Origin: a bacterium
GTDB lineage: Bacteria; UBA8248
Reading direction: 5' to 3'
NCBI GenBank assembly: GCA_022828125.1
Contig: JAJEJD010000012.1
Location: 65,309 to 129,308, forward strand
Length of the DNA stretch: 64,000 nucleotides
In this document: positions 26,167 through 36,509 of the stretch, piece by piece
Position numbering within the stretch: position 1 is the first letter of the stretch
How the letters are laid out: every line of letters starts with the position of its first letter
Made by a program: the position numbers and the translations under genes
The notes under the pieces: generated by a model
Seen by the model: the letters and a program-made list of their open reading frames with translations, nothing else
The model's database searches: none
Told to the model about the DNA's origin: nothing

Positions 26167-27348
26167 CTAATCCGTCTCTTTGGGTAGTCCGAAAGAGAGG
26201 AACGAACCCACGACGCCGAACGCCATGCAGACCAGGGGCAGGGCCGTTTCCACACCGATGTAATCAGCCAGACCGCCCACGGCGATCATCCCGATGCTCG
26301 CCACGAACCAGACCACCCCGAGCATGAAGCTGCTCACCAGGGCGGCGTGTTCGGGGGCGATCTCCTGCGCATACGTCACAGAAACCCCCATCTGCGCATA
26401 GAAAGCGGCACCTGATAGTATGACGAAGACGGTCCGCAAGGGCTCATCGAACAGAAAGGCCATGCCCAACGCCGGCGTTCCCACGCAGATGGCCATGATC
26501 GTCACGATCCGCCTGCCGAAGATGTCGGAGAGATGTCCGCCATAGATGCCGCCTATCGCTGCGGCGACCAGAAACAGGGTGACGGCCGTTCCGCCCGCGG
26601 CCAGCGAACCGCCTTTGGCGATAATGTATATCGGCAAGAATACCTGCACCGTCATCGTCACCGTGGTGCGGCACAGGTTCACGACCCACAACAGGAAAAG
26701 CGGACGGAACACGATCCTGAGCATAGACATCGTCTGCATGAAACTTTGCGATGCACCGCTTCCCACTTCCCGGATGGATGGAGAGAAGAAAAGCAAAGGC
26801 GCGCCGATGATAATGCCGAAGAGGCTCGCGTAGGGTATGGCGTCAATACCCCACCGGGTGACGATGAACGTCGCCATCCCGGAACCTATCCCCACGCCCA
26901 GGCGGCCACCTGCGACGTAGAGCGACATGCCGAACCCTTTTCTCGCGCCGGCAGACTGGCCGGCGATGACGGAAGCCACGGGATGAAAACAGGCCGACCC
27001 CGAGCCCGCGATCAGCATGAGGAGCATGAGTATCCAAAAATTGGGCATGTAGAGCATGAACGCCAGAAGCGCGCCGCCCAGCGGACCGAGCGCCAGGAGC
27101 CATCCTTTCCTGATCCTGTCGGCGAAATAGCCGAAAAGAGGCTGGCCCACGGCGCCGGTGACGGAAAGCGTGGTCGCCAGAAGGCCCGCCAGACTCAAGG
27201 GCAGGTCCATGCGCTCCACGATGAGGGGGAGCAGCGGCGGGAGAAAACCGAAATAGCTGTCGTTCGCGACGTGGGCGACGATAAGGACGGAGATTCTTCT
27301 TTTCTTGAGGCGCTCAGGAACCGCGCCGGCCACGGCCGTATCTCTCAA
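26167..27348 (-). CDS. MFS exporter, fosmidomycin-resistance (Fsr)-like
   Basis: A 393-residue twelve-helix transporter from TTG 27348, with GGAG 7 nt upstream; the frame is open to 27399. The opening VLIVAHVANDSYFGFLPPLLPLIVE is diagnostic of the Fsr-like MFS group. Later: GQPLFGYFADRIRKGW, GSGSACFHPVASVIAG and GGIYGGHLSDIFGRR (loop 8-9). Members export fosmidomycin or other small molecules; the natural substrate here is unknown. It is 13 nt or more downstream of alaS. Confidence 0.87.
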   Translation of the reverse strand: MRDTAVAGAVPERLKKRRISVLIVAHVANDSYFGFLPPLLPLIVERMDLPLSLAGLLATTLSVTGAVGQPLFGYFADRIRKGWLLALGPLGGALLAFMLYMPNFWILMLLMLIAGSGSACFHPVASVIAGQSAGARKGFGMSLYVAGGRLGVGIGSGMATFIVTRWGIDAIPYASLFGIIIGAPLLFFSPSIREVGSGASQSFMQTMSMLRIVFRPLFLLWVVNLCRTTVTMTVQVFLPIYIIAKGGSLAAGGTAVTLFLVAAAIGGIYGGHLSDIFGRRIVTIMAICVGTPALGMAFLFDEPLRTVFVILSGAAFYAQMGVSVTYAQEIAPEHAALVSSFMLGVVWFVASIGMIAVGGLADYIGVETALPLVCMAFGVVGSFLSFGLPKETD

Positions 27349-27412
27349 AAACGTTCTCCGAAACAAAAATGCTGCGATAAACCCGCCTGAACCGCGCACG
27401 GATGTGCGGCGA

Positions 27413-30058
27413 TTATTTCATTTTCTCGATAAGCCCGGGAACGGCGGCAAGAGCGTCGTCTACCTTTTCGACATCCTTGCCGCCCGCTTGCGCGAAGTCC
27501 TGCCTGCCGCCGCCTCTGCCACCAACGAGCGAGGCCACCTCTTTCACCAGATTCCCGGCATGAATGCGAGACGTGAGGTCTTTCGTTACGCCCGCGGCGA
27601 TGGCGACCTTCCCGTCCGTAACGGCGGCGACCACAGCGACGCCGCTTTGCAGCTTCCCTTTCGCCGCGTCGACGATTCCGCGCAAATCGCCCGCCTGAAG
27701 TCCGTCTCGCCTCACGGCAAGGAGCTTGACGCCTGAAATTTCCTTGGCCTCGGAAGCCAGATCGCCCATCTCGTCGCGTGATTGCCTGTCGCGCGAATCC
27801 TTGAGTTCACGCTCAAGCGTCCTAACGCGATCGATCAGGCGCCTCACCCGCTCGGTTTCCTCAAGCGGCGCCGCTCTGGTGAGTTCCCCGATTTCAGAGA
27901 GAGCGTGTTGTTCCTTACGAGCTTGCAAGAGTGCGCCCTCTCCCGTCAAGGCTTCGATGCGCCTCACGCCGGCAGCCACGCTGCCCTCGTGCAGGATACG
28001 GAAAACCCCGATGTCGCCCGCGGCGCGCGCATGCGTACCCCCGCAAAGCTCCATACTGAAATCGCCCACGGAGACGACGCGCACGTCTTCTCCATACCGC
28101 TCGCCGAAGAGCGCCGTCGCGCCCGCGGCCAGCGCGTCGTCTATCGACATGCGGCGCGTCTCCACGCCCGCGTTCTCGCGAATGCGCTCGTTCACGATGT
28201 CCTCCACCCTATCGCGCTCTCGCGCCGTCATCGCCGTGAAGTGGGTGTAGTCGAAACGAAGCCTCTCGGGCGAGAGGTGAGAACCCGCCTGTTTTACATG
28301 ATCTCCCAGAACCTGGCGCAGCGCGTATTGCAGCAGGTGGGTGGCCGAGTGATTGCGCCTCAAGAGATCGCGCCTCTCCGTGTCGATTCGCGCGGTAAGA
28401 CTCTGTCCCTTCTTCAAGGATCCTTCCGTCACCTTGACGTGATGAACATACACGTCGGGGAGCGGCTTCTGCGTGTCGAGCACGAGCGCGGCCCCATCGG
28501 GCCAGGAAAACCCGCCCCTGTCGCCTTCCTGTCCGCCCGCTTCGCCGTAAAACGGCGTCTTATCGAGAACGACGCGCGCCTCGGTCCCCGCACCGGCTTC
28601 ATCACGAAGTTCTTCGTCCACGATGAGGGCGCAGGCGCAGGCTTCTCCCTCATCGTGATCATAACCGGTGAACTCGCTCGCGCCCGCCTCATCGCGCACC
28701 TGGTGCCAGATTTCATCGACGGCGGCTTCGCCCGAACCCTTCCAATGGGCGCGGGCGCGCTCGCGCTGCTGCTCCATCGCCTCGTCGAAGCCACCCTGGT
28801 CTATATCGAGTCCATGGAATGCGGCCGTTTCCACCGCCAGATCCCACGGATAGCCATAGGTGTCGAGCAGGGTAAACACCTCCCCGCCCGGAATGGTGGC
28901 GCTGCCCGATGATTTTACTTCCTCGGCAAGGGCATCCATGCGAGGCTGACCTTGCGCCAGCGTATTGGCGAACCTCTCTTCTTCGGCGAGCGTAACGCGG
29001 GAGATGTAGCTCAAGCCCTCCCTGAGCTCGGGGAAGGCATCGCCCATCATGTCGGACACCACGCCCGCCGTCTGATGCAGGAACGGCCCCTCGATACCCA
29101 GCATCCTGCCGTGGCGCAAGGCCCGCCTCGCCACGCGCCTCAGCACGTAGCCCCGGCCCTCGTTGCTCGGCAGAACGCCGTCTGCCACCAGGAAGCTGAC
29201 CGCGCGAACGTGGTCCGCGATGACGCGGAACGAGACGTCGCTCGGCGTGTCACCTCCGGTGTATTCCTTGCCGCAACGCTCCTCGACGGAATGAATGAGC
29301 GGCATCAAAAGGTCGGTGTGGTAATTGCTGTCTTCTTTCTGCACCACCGCTGCGAGGCGCTCCAGACCCATTCCCGTATCGACGGAGGGCTTGGGCAGTG
29401 GCTCCATCTTGCCCGAAGCCTCCCGGTTGAACTGCATGAACACCAGGTTCCAGAGTTCGAGATAGCGGTCCCCGTCCTCATCCTCGTGTCCGCTGCCAGG
29501 CGGCGCGCCGACGATGTGGTCTCCCTGGTCATAAATGAGTTCCGAGCAGGGACCGCAGGGTCCGGTGTCCCCCATCGCCCAGAAATTGTCCTTCTCGTCC
29601 ATGCGGACGATGCGCTCGGACGGAACGCCCACGAGCCGCTCCCAAAGCTCCGCCGCCTCGTCGTCCTCCCTGAAGACGGTGATCCACATACGATCTCCAT
29701 CGAGGCCCACGCGGTTAATCAGAAACTCCCAGCCGAACTCGATCGCTTTTTCCTTGAAATACTCGCCGAACGAGAAATTGCCCAGCATCTCAAAGAACGT
29801 GTGATGGCGGGCAGTCCGGCCGACGTTTTCGAGGTCGTTGTGCTTGCCGCTTACCCGCAGGCATTTCTGGGAACTCACTGCACGGGAGTAGTCGCGCTTC
29901 TCCAGTCCCGTGAACACGTCCTTGAACTGGACCATGCCCGCGTTGGTGAACAACAAGGTGGGGTCGTTCATGGGGACCAGCGCCGAACTGCGCACGATCC
30001 TGTGCGACTCGTCGGCAAAGAATTCGAGAAATTGTCGGCGGACCTCATTGCCCTTCAT
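27413..30058 (-). CDS. alaS: Alanine-tRNA ligase
   Basis: An 881-residue enzyme from ATG 30058 (GGAG 10 nt upstream). Class II catalytic core: RRQFLEFFADESHRIV, GRTARHHTFFEMLGNFSFGEYF and the GMGLERLAAV motif. Editing domain: HSATHLLQYALRQVLGDHV (HxxxH) and the ELCGGTHARAAGDIG zinc motif (CxxxH). The C-terminal C-Ala region ends with LVGGRGGGRQDFAQAGG. Full length and intact. Downstream is the Fsr-like exporter; upstream a mutase gene, all on the minus strand. Confidence 0.97.
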   Translation of the reverse strand: MKGNEVRRQFLEFFADESHRIVRSSALVPMNDPTLLFTNAGMVQFKDVFTGLEKRDYSRAVSSQKCLRVSGKHNDLENVGRTARHHTFFEMLGNFSFGEYFKEKAIEFGWEFLINRVGLDGDRMWITVFREDDEAAELWERLVGVPSERIVRMDEKDNFWAMGDTGPCGPCSELIYDQGDHIVGAPPGSGHEDEDGDRYLELWNLVFMQFNREASGKMEPLPKPSVDTGMGLERLAAVVQKEDSNYHTDLLMPLIHSVEERCGKEYTGGDTPSDVSFRVIADHVRAVSFLVADGVLPSNEGRGYVLRRVARRALRHGRMLGIEGPFLHQTAGVVSDMMGDAFPELREGLSYISRVTLAEEERFANTLAQGQPRMDALAEEVKSSGSATIPGGEVFTLLDTYGYPWDLAVETAAFHGLDIDQGGFDEAMEQQRERARAHWKGSGEAAVDEIWHQVRDEAGASEFTGYDHDEGEACACALIVDEELRDEAGAGTEARVVLDKTPFYGEAGGQEGDRGGFSWPDGAALVLDTQKPLPDVYVHHVKVTEGSLKKGQSLTARIDTERRDLLRRNHSATHLLQYALRQVLGDHVKQAGSHLSPERLRFDYTHFTAMTARERDRVEDIVNERIRENAGVETRRMSIDDALAAGATALFGERYGEDVRVVSVGDFSMELCGGTHARAAGDIGVFRILHEGSVAAGVRRIEALTGEGALLQARKEQHALSEIGELTRAAPLEETERVRRLIDRVRTLERELKDSRDRQSRDEMGDLASEAKEISGVKLLAVRRDGLQAGDLRGIVDAAKGKLQSGVAVVAAVTDGKVAIAAGVTKDLTSRIHAGNLVKEVASLVGGRGGGRQDFAQAGGKDVEKVDDALAAVPGLIEKMK

Positions 30059-30123
30059 CAATTCATTTCTCCAAATGACGCACCGATGTCAAAATTTCTG
30101 CGGCAAGTTACGTCCTGTCCGCT

Positions 30124-31752
30124 TCAGATGGCGACGTCTTGTTGATAAAGGCCGAATACCTCGCGCATGGTGTCCGCGATTTCTCCGACCGTGGCCTCGG
30201 CCTTTACCGCCCTCAGGATGTAGGGCAGAAGATTGTCATCATCCCTGGCCGCGTGGCTCAAGGCGTCGAGGGCCTCGCTCGTCCGGTCGGCGTGGCGCCG
30301 TATCCTCAGCGACTCGACACGCTCCTTTTGTTCTCCTTCGACCTCGGGACGAATCTGGAGCGTCGAGATGCGCGATTCCTCTTCCTGTTCAAACCGGTTC
30401 ACGCCAACGACGACCATCTCCCCCTCATCGACGAGGCGCTGGTAGGCATAGGCGCTCTCCTGAATCTGGCGCTGCACCCATCCCGTTTCGATAGCGTGGA
30501 GCATGCCGCCGGTATCGTCGATTTGCTGAATGATCTCCTCTGCACGGGAGACGATTTCGGACGTCAGCGCCTCGATGGCGTACGCCCCGCCGCACGGGTC
30601 CGCCACGTTCGGCACGTTCGATTCCTCGGCGAGAATCTGCTGGGTTCTGAGCGCGAGCCTCGCCGCATCCTCCGTAGGCAGGGAAAGCGCCTCGTCCATC
30701 GAATTCGTGTGAAGCGACTGCGTGCCTCCCAGCACGGCGGCCATCGCCTGAAGCGCGACGCGCACGACGTTGTTTTTCGGCTGCTGGGCGGTCAGCGCAC
30801 TGCCGGCGGTCTGGGAGTGAAACCGCAGCATGCACGCCTTCTCCGAACGCGCCCCGAAGCGCTCGCGCATGATCCGCGCCCAGAGCCTGCGCGCAGCGCG
30901 GAACTTTGCGATTTCTTCCAGAAAATGATTGTGGACGTTGAAGAAAAACGAGATGTGCGAGCCGAGTTCATCCACGTTCAAGCCTGCGGCCACCGCGGCC
31001 TCCACGTACGTGATGGCGTTCGCGAGCGTAAAGGCGACTTCCTGAACGGCGGTCGAGCCTGCCTCGCGGATGTGGTAGCCGCTGATCGATATGGCGTTCC
31101 ATTTGGGAACCCTGTCCTTGCAGAACTCCATGGTGTCGGTGATCAGGCGCAGGCTCGCTTCGGGCGGATAAATGTAGGTCCCGCGCGAGATGTATTCCTT
31201 CAAAATGTCGTTCTGCACGGTACCCCGGAGCGCTTCGGAGGGGATGCCGTGCTTCTCGGCCACCGCAACGTAGAGGGCCAGCAGGATGGGAGCAGTGGCG
31301 TTGATGGTCATCGACGTGGAAATCTTGTCCAGCGGGATGTCCTCGAGCAGAACCTCCATGTCCTCGATGGAGGCGATGGAGACCCCCACGCGGCCCACTT
31401 CGCCAAAAACCAGGGGATGATCCGGGTCGTAGCCTATCTGGGTGGGCAGATCGAACGCCACGGAAATGCCCATCTGCCCGTGATCGAGGAGGTAGCGGTA
31501 GCGGTGGTTGCTCTCCCGCGCGCTGCCGAAACCGGCGTATTGGCGCATCGTCCAGAGACGGCCCCGGTACATGTTCTCGTAGATGCCGCGCGTATAGGGA
31601 TGCGCACCCGGTTTCTCATCGGGGGCTTCCGAGTCCATCTCACCCGGACCGAAAAACGCCGGCAGCGCGACCCCCGAAAGGGTGGCTCTACCCCCCTCCT
31701 CCGCAGGTTCGCTCCAGGCCCTCTGGGCCGTGGCGATGCTCGGCTCGCTCAT
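30124..31752 (-). CDS. Methylmalonyl-CoA mutase, catalytic (large) subunit without B12 domain
   Basis: A 542-residue protein matching the TIM-barrel half of acyl-CoA mutases. Features include [34 protein letters not shown], the [16 protein letters not shown] stretch, [15 protein letters not shown] and [14 protein letters not shown]. It stops after the barrel, with no DxHxxG cobalamin domain, so a separate small subunit must exist elsewhere. It converts methylmalonyl-CoA to succinyl-CoA (propionate and odd-chain or branched carbon use), or a related 2-hydroxyisobutyryl-type reaction. SD GGAGG, 10 nt before ATG. 60 nt upstream of alaS. Confidence 0.92.
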   Translation of the reverse strand: MSEPSIATAQRAWSEPAEEGGRATLSGVALPAFFGPGEMDSEAPDEKPGAHPYTRGIYENMYRGRLWTMRQYAGFGSARESNHRYRYLLDHGQMGISVAFDLPTQIGYDPDHPLVFGEVGRVGVSIASIEDMEVLLEDIPLDKISTSMTINATAPILLALYVAVAEKHGIPSEALRGTVQNDILKEYISRGTYIYPPEASLRLITDTMEFCKDRVPKWNAISISGYHIREAGSTAVQEVAFTLANAITYVEAAVAAGLNVDELGSHISFFFNVHNHFLEEIAKFRAARRLWARIMRERFGARSEKACMLRFHSQTAGSALTAQQPKNNVVRVALQAMAAVLGGTQSLHTNSMDEALSLPTEDAARLALRTQQILAEESNVPNVADPCGGAYAIEALTSEIVSRAEEIIQQIDDTGGMLHAIETGWVQRQIQESAYAYQRLVDEGEMVVVGVNRFEQEEESRISTLQIRPEVEGEQKERVESLRIRRHADRTSEALDALSHAARDDDNLLPYILRAVKAEATVGEIADTMREVFGLYQQDVAI

Positions 31753-31948
31753 CGTGAGAAACCTCCATAAAACGAGAATCCGAATGACGCCCTGGTCTCA
31801 AGGGAGAACAAAATATCATATTCACGCGCAATCAGGCCAGCTAGAGGCGAATTGCAAGGCCATTGCGGGGAGCAATATCCATTGCGCCGGGCCTCCTGAG
31901 AATTTCCCGCGAATTTCAAAATCGGGCGATTCAAGTTACACTTTTCTC

Positions 31949-32554
31949 ATGACTACCTATCGCTTTCCCCTCTTCCCGCTTCAGGTCGTACTCTTTCCGG
32001 GTCTGCGACTGCCCCTGCATATTTTCGAGGAACGCTACAAGATCATGATCGGCGAGTGCATCGAGGACGATGCGCCCTTCGGGGTCGTCCTGGTGGGAAA
32101 GGGCGGCATCCATAAAATCGGATGTGCGGCACGCATCTCCGAGGTGCTCGAAAAATTTCCCGACGGCAGGATGAACATCCTCACCCGGGGAGAACAGCGC
32201 TTCGAGGTTTTCCGCGTTTATGACACCCGGCCCTATTTCGAGGGGGAGGTGAGCGATTTTCACGATGAGGAAGGCGACGACCCCGCGGAATTATGCCGCA
32301 TGGTGTGGGACGCCCTCGAAAAAAGCGGTTCAGCGCCTCGGAATTTGCCCGATGAATTGCTGGAAGACCCCTTTCAACTCTCTTTCGCCGTCGCCGAGGT
32401 TCTCAGGCTGCCGCTTCGCGAAAAACAGGCCTTCCTGGGGTCGCGCTCCCTCGAATGGCGCCTGAAGCGGCTGCTCGCGTTTCTCAGAAAGGATGAACCC
32501 TCCAGATTCGCCATCACCGACTACGAGAAGTCCGCACACAGAAACGGGCACTGA
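31949..32554 (+). CDS. Lon N-terminal-domain protein (LON substrate-binding)
   Basis: 201 residues from ATG 31949. The opening TTYRFPLFPLQVVLFPGLRLPLHIFEERYKIM is the LON_substr_bdg signature (PLFPL...LFPG..LPLHIFE.RY). A YxxG strand region and a helical LRLPLREKQAFLGSRSLEWRLKRLLAFL tail follow. There is no ATPase or protease domain. Such stand-alone LON domains are of unproven function. No clear Shine-Dalgarno. It points away from the mutase gene; nothing is between but a promoter region. Confidence 0.85.
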   Translation: MTTYRFPLFPLQVVLFPGLRLPLHIFEERYKIMIGECIEDDAPFGVVLVGKGGIHKIGCAARISEVLEKFPDGRMNILTRGEQRFEVFRVYDTRPYFEGEVSDFHDEEGDDPAELCRMVWDALEKSGSAPRNLPDELLEDPFQLSFAVAEVLRLPLREKQAFLGSRSLEWRLKRLLAFLRKDEPSRFAITDYEKSAHRNGH

Positions 32555-32591
32555 AACCCTCATCGGGAGGAGGGGAAAACGGGCGCAACCG

Positions 32592-33377
32592 CTAGCGCTC
32601 TCCCTCCAGGACCTGGACGCGCTCGACGGAAAGCGCCTTTCCGGTATCCGGGGCTATCTCGACGAGCGCACCGTTGAGTTGTCCTTCCCCCCCCGCCACC
32701 TCGAAGCGGCGCGGAAGCCCGGATATGAATTTATCCAGAACAATCTCCGTCTTCATGCCGATGATGGAATTGCGCGGCCCCGTCATGCCGACGTCCGTGA
32801 TGAAGGCCGTTCCCTTGGGCAGCACCCGCTCGTCCGCCGTCTGGATGTGGGTATGCGTGCCGAAGACGGCGCTCACGCGGCCGTCGAGATGCCAGCCCAT
32901 GGCCACTTTCTCGCTCGTGGCCTCCGCGTGAAAATCGACCATGATCATCTTCGTCTCCTGGCTCACCCGCCTGATGAGATCGTCGGCTTCCCGGAAAGGA
33001 CATTCAATGGGCGGCATGAAGACGCGGCCCATGAGGTTCAACACGGCGATGCGTCCTTTTTCGGATTCCAGGATGAAGACACCCTTGCCCGGCGTTCGGG
33101 GAGGGTAGTTCCCGGGCCTGAGCAGCCGGGGTTCGCGCAGGATGAAGTCGGCCGTCTCCTTGCGGTTCCAGATATGGTTTCCCGAGGTGATGACGTCCGC
33201 CCCCGCATCGAGCAACTCGTCGACGTGCGCGTTGTTGATCCCGAAGCCGCCGGCCGCGTTCTCCCCGTTGATGACGCATACGTCCACCCGGTGCTTTTCC
33301 CTGAGCGGGCCGAGGTGGTCGCAGGCCATCCGGCGGCCCACTTTTCCCGTAATGTCCCCGACGAAAAGAAGCCTCAA
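32592..33377 (-). CDS. ymdB: TIGR00282-family metallophosphoesterase (YmdB-like)
   Basis: 261 residues from TTG 33377, with the rny stop codon TGA and GAGG directly upstream. Metal motifs: FVGDITGKVGR (Asp), NGENAAGGFG, SGNHIWN (GNH), MVDFHAEATSEK and GTHTHIQTADE (HxH). YmdB is a 2',3'-cyclic phosphodiesterase that influences biofilm/motility in Bacillus. The pairing with RNase Y directly upstream is conserved. Annotated from a start that overlaps nothing; an in-frame GTG at 33416 would extend it into rny. Confidence 0.92.
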   Translation of the reverse strand: MRLLFVGDITGKVGRRMACDHLGPLREKHRVDVCVINGENAAGGFGINNAHVDELLDAGADVITSGNHIWNRKETADFILREPRLLRPGNYPPRTPGKGVFILESEKGRIAVLNLMGRVFMPPIECPFREADDLIRRVSQETKMIMVDFHAEATSEKVAMGWHLDGRVSAVFGTHTHIQTADERVLPKGTAFITDVGMTGPRNSIIGMKTEIVLDKFISGLPRRFEVAGGEGQLNGALVEIAPDTGKALSVERVQVLEGER

Positions 33378-33384
33378 GACTTCC

Positions 33385-34968
33385 TCAACGCGCCGTGGCC
33401 ACGTGGCGGGTTTCACGAATGACGGTGACGAGTATCTCGCCCGGATACGTTCGTTCGCTCTCGATTCTCTTGGCGATGTCGCGCGCCAGGAAGGTGGCCT
33501 GCGAGTCGGTCACCTCATCGGGCAGGACCGACACGCGAATCTCCCGTCCCGCCTGAATGGCGAAGCACTTCTCCACGCCATTGAACGATTCGGCGATCTT
33601 CTCGAGCGCTTCGAGGCGCTTGATGTAGCTTTCCACCATCTCGCGCCTCGCACCCGGCCGGGCGGCGGAAAGCGTATCGGCCGCCTTTACCAGGACGGAT
33701 TCGATGCAATTCGCCTCCTCGTCCTCGTGGTGGGAGACGATGGCGTTCAAGACCTCGGACGGCTCGTTGTAGCGCTTGGCGATGTCGTAGCCTATCTGGA
33801 CGTGGGAGCCCTCGACCTCGTGCGTCGCCGCCTTGCCGATGTCGTGAAACAAGCCGGCGCGCTTCGCCATCGTGGGGTCGATGCGCAACTCATCCGCCAG
33901 CATCCCGGATAGATAGGCCACCTCCTTGGAGTGCATGAGCGCGTTCTGGCTGTAGCTCGTGCGGTATTTGAGCCGCCCCAGCATGTTCACGAGTTCGGGG
34001 TGCACGTCGCCGACCCCGAGCTCCATCACGGCCTCCTCGCCCGCCTGGCGTATCTGGGAATCGATGTCTTTTTTCGTCTTGTTGACGATGTCCTCGATTC
34101 GGCCCGGGTGGATTCTCCCGTCCTGTACGAGCGCTTCGAGCGCGAGGCGCGCCGTCTCGCGGCGAACCTTGTCGAAGCCCGAGACGACGACCGCCTCGGG
34201 CGTATCGTCGATGATCACGTCCACGCCGGTCGCCATCTCGAGGGCGCGTATGTTCCGGCCCTCGCGGCCGATGATGCGGCCTTTCATCTCATCGGTCGGC
34301 AGATCCACTACGCTCACCAGGTTTTCCGCCACGTGCTCGGAGGAGAAGCGCTCCACGGCCAGGGCGAGCGCCTGTCTTGCATCGGCTTCCACGGTACTCC
34401 TCGCCCGGCGCTCGAGACGCTGCACCTCGGCGGCGATGTCCTGTTTCGCCTCCTCCATGAAGCGATCCTTGAGCTCTTGCTTCGCGTTCTCGACGCTGAG
34501 GCCCGAAATTTCCTCGAGCTTTCTGATTTCTTCTTCCTGGAGTTGCTTGTAGCGCGCTTCCTCGCGCTTCAGATCCTGCTCCTTTACGCTCAATTCCGTC
34601 TCGCGGCGTTCGACCGCCGCCTCTTTGCCGTCAAGGGATTCGCGGCGCCTGTCCAGTATTTCTTCGCGCTGGTCCACCCTTTGTTCGAACTTTTGCAACT
34701 CCTCCACGCGGGATTTGTTCTCCCGCTCGATGCGCTCTCTTTCCTGGAGCAATTCCGCCTTGTGCGCGACCTGCGATTCCTGAATCTTCTGCGCGAGTTC
34801 CTTGGCCGCGTTCTCGTTGATCTGCTGAACCCGTTTCTCGGCGTCCGCCCCCTGGCGGGCCACCGTCTCTTCATGCCGGCGCTTCATCGCCCGCATGATC
34901 AACAACAACGCCACACACACGAGGGCGACTACAACTACGGCCATCTGCAACGAAACCACGTTATCCAT
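33385..34968 (-). CDS. rny: Ribonuclease Y
   Basis: A 527-residue endoribonuclease of mRNA turnover. N-terminal membrane anchor [19 protein letters not shown], then a long coiled coil (residues about 30-200). A KH domain follows ([22 protein letters not shown]), then the HD domain: [26 protein letters not shown] and the closing [22 protein letters not shown] overlaps the stop of the fau gene. Next gene ymdB starts at the rny stop. Confidence 0.96.
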   Translation of the reverse strand: MDNVVSLQMAVVVVALVCVALLLIMRAMKRRHEETVARQGADAEKRVQQINENAAKELAQKIQESQVAHKAELLQERERIERENKSRVEELQKFEQRVDQREEILDRRRESLDGKEAAVERRETELSVKEQDLKREEARYKQLQEEEIRKLEEISGLSVENAKQELKDRFMEEAKQDIAAEVQRLERRARSTVEADARQALALAVERFSSEHVAENLVSVVDLPTDEMKGRIIGREGRNIRALEMATGVDVIIDDTPEAVVVSGFDKVRRETARLALEALVQDGRIHPGRIEDIVNKTKKDIDSQIRQAGEEAVMELGVGDVHPELVNMLGRLKYRTSYSQNALMHSKEVAYLSGMLADELRIDPTMAKRAGLFHDIGKAATHEVEGSHVQIGYDIAKRYNEPSEVLNAIVSHHEDEEANCIESVLVKAADTLSAARPGARREMVESYIKRLEALEKIAESFNGVEKCFAIQAGREIRVSVLPDEVTDSQATFLARDIAKRIESERTYPGEILVTVIRETRHVATAR

Positions 34969-34977
34969 ATTCGCCTC

Positions 34978-35595
34978 CTAGGGCATATATTCACGTGGGA
35001 GGCAACGCAGCGCCCCCCGATCGGTTATCACCCAATCAACGCCGACATCCCAGACATCGCGCTTCCAGGATTCACCGACGAGCAGCTGAAACGCATAGCA
35101 AGCGCCCACAAGAAGAGGCCCGGACCCAATCGGACCGCCGCGGCGCCCCTGAAACGTACGATCGTAGAATCCCCCGCCGGTTCCCAGCCGGCCGCCATAC
35201 AGGTCGAACGCAAGGCCGGGGATAACGACCACGTCGAGTTCATTCAGGTTCATGGGTGGAATATCGCGAACAGGTTCTGGAATTCGAAGCGTGCCCGGCT
35301 GAAGCTCCGCCTCGGGATGATTCACCGGACAGAAGTGCAAAACATCTTTCCCCACCCGGGGGAAGCAATATGTCCTTTTCGCATCGCTGCCTTCACTCCA
35401 GAGCGACGAGAAGTCCATCTCACCGCGAACCGCCGCATATATCCCCACCCTGCGCGCGCCCATGAAAACCAGAAAAGCATTCAGGCGCCGTCCCGCCAGG
35501 CGGCTCAACACGCCGGCCTCGGTAGGGGGGAATTGTCCTCTCATCTCCTTCATCTTCAGCCGAACGTCGCGTTTCTCCATGTCTGATTCGGCCAT
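34978..35595 (-). CDS. fau: 5-formyltetrahydrofolate cyclo-ligase
   Basis: 205 residues (also called ygfA), converting 5-formyl-THF to 5,10-methenyl-THF with ATP. Family marks: KRDVRLKMKEMRGQFPP, RVGIYAAVRGEMDFSSL, and VIPGLAFDLYGGRLGTGGGFYDRTF, with the GGGYYD-type motif. The start ATG 35595 (GAGG upstream) leads by 15 nt over a second ATG at 35580. It follows the 6S RNA candidate and zapA, an order well known in Proteobacteria. Confidence 0.9.
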   Translation of the reverse strand: MAESDMEKRDVRLKMKEMRGQFPPTEAGVLSRLAGRRLNAFLVFMGARRVGIYAAVRGEMDFSSLWSEGSDAKRTYCFPRVGKDVLHFCPVNHPEAELQPGTLRIPEPVRDIPPMNLNELDVVVIPGLAFDLYGGRLGTGGGFYDRTFQGRRGGPIGSGPLLVGACYAFQLLVGESWKRDVWDVGVDWVITDRGALRCLPREYMP

Positions 35596-35654
35596 GAATC
35601 CTCTGTCACCGCCACACCCGAGTCTTCATGAGCAGGAGCGACAATCTCTCCACC

Positions 35655-35805
35655 AGACTCGAGGTCCATGTCAGTAATGACCCCGCCTTGTGCCGTGTGA
35701 GGTTCGCTTTGAACCCAGCTTTCGCCAGGTGGGCGTCCAAGTCCATGGCTTTAGGCCGAACTCCCCGAGAGGAATAGCTCACCACCCTGGGTCAGGACTC
35801 CCGGT
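35655..35805 (-). ncRNA. ssrS: 6S RNA candidate
   Basis: The 337-nt gap between zapA and fau has no gene, and in many Proteobacteria this gap holds 6S RNA. The minus strand can fold into a long rod. Closing pairs are GAGTCC/GGACCTC and TGACCC/GGGTCA (35794-35789 with 35683-35678). An inner GAGTTCG (35763-35757) pairs with CGAACCTC (35706-35699), and an apical ACCTGGC-GAAA-GCTGGGT hairpin covers 35730-35713. A TACTAT -10-like box lies just upstream. Position and shape fit; ends and identity are inferred. Confidence 0.5.
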
Positions 35806-35932
35806 ACAATAGTACTGGGTCAAAATGCTTTCCCCCATCACGAACACGGCAGGGTCAAAGCAAAAGAGCATTATGGCATTAAAACCTGGGGATGAATACA
35901 GGGAAAAGCTACTGCGTGAAGAAAACGACTGA

Positions 35933-36211
35933 TCAGCCCGCTTTTCTCACCATCTCCAACAGAGAATCAGCGCGTTGGGAGAGAGTTTCCTCATTTTTTT
36001 CTTTCGCTTTTCTCTCTTCGAACAACTCGTTGGCGATGTTCATCGAAGCCAGCAAAACGACCTTTATGGGATCGTTCGACTGGCGTGAGACCTTGTGTAT
36101 TTGAGAATCTACATATTCGGCAAGCTGCAATGTATATTCCGGGTTAGCCGAACTTCTCAGGTTCAGGGAATGACCAAATATCTCCACCACGAATTTATTC
36201 TCCCCGGCCAT
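35933..36211 (-). CDS. zapA: Cell division protein ZapA
   Basis: 92 residues from ATG 36211 (GGAGACAG upstream). ENKFVVEIFGHSLNLRSS opens like ZapA, then QLAEYVDSQIHKVSRQS and DPIKVVLLASMNIANELFEERKAKE form the coiled coil. ZapA bundles FtsZ filaments at the division ring. Just downstream of a ZapB-like coiled-coil gene. Confidence 0.88.
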   Translation of the reverse strand: MAGENKFVVEIFGHSLNLRSSANPEYTLQLAEYVDSQIHKVSRQSNDPIKVVLLASMNIANELFEERKAKEKNEETLSQRADSLLEMVRKAG

Positions 36212-36254
36212 AAGCTGTCTCCTTATGCCGCCATCCTGCATATATTACCACGAA

Positions 36255-36509
36255 CTACTCGATGTGCGTCAGTATCTTCTCCACGCGCTCTCGGACCTCG
36301 TCCTGTTCTTTCTGAAGCCGTGCGTTTTCCGCCTGGCATTTCGCCAATTCGTCGGCCTGGGCGCGCACGGACTCCGAATCGGCGCGGACCTCTTCCCTCA
36401 TTCTCTGGAGTTGCGACTCCAATTCCGCCCGGGAACGCCTGAGGGAATCGCGTTCCTCCAAAAGATTCGAGAGCGCGGTTTCGAGCGCATTTAATTTATC
36501 AATGACCAT
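36255..36509 (-). CDS. ZapB-like coiled-coil cell division protein
   Basis: 84 residues from ATG 36509, almost wholly coiled coil: MVIDKLNALETALSNLLEE, then SRAELESQLQRMREEVRAD and a Q/E/K-rich heptad run ending KILTHIE. Placed between pheT and zapA, where a ZapB-type gene commonly lies. The assignment rests on the coiled coil and position, since such sequences have weak family signal. Confidence 0.7.
   Translation of the reverse strand: MVIDKLNALETALSNLLEERDSLRRSRAELESQLQRMREEVRADSESVRAQADELAKCQAENARLQKEQDEVRERVEKILTHIE

Noticed and set aside
30139-31770. 543-residue plus-strand ORF opposite the mutase gene
   Set aside because: Antisense shadow; the minus strand encodes a full acyl-CoA mutase.
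33931-35586. 551-residue plus-strand ORF opposite rny and fau
   Set aside because: Antisense shadow of two recognisable genes.
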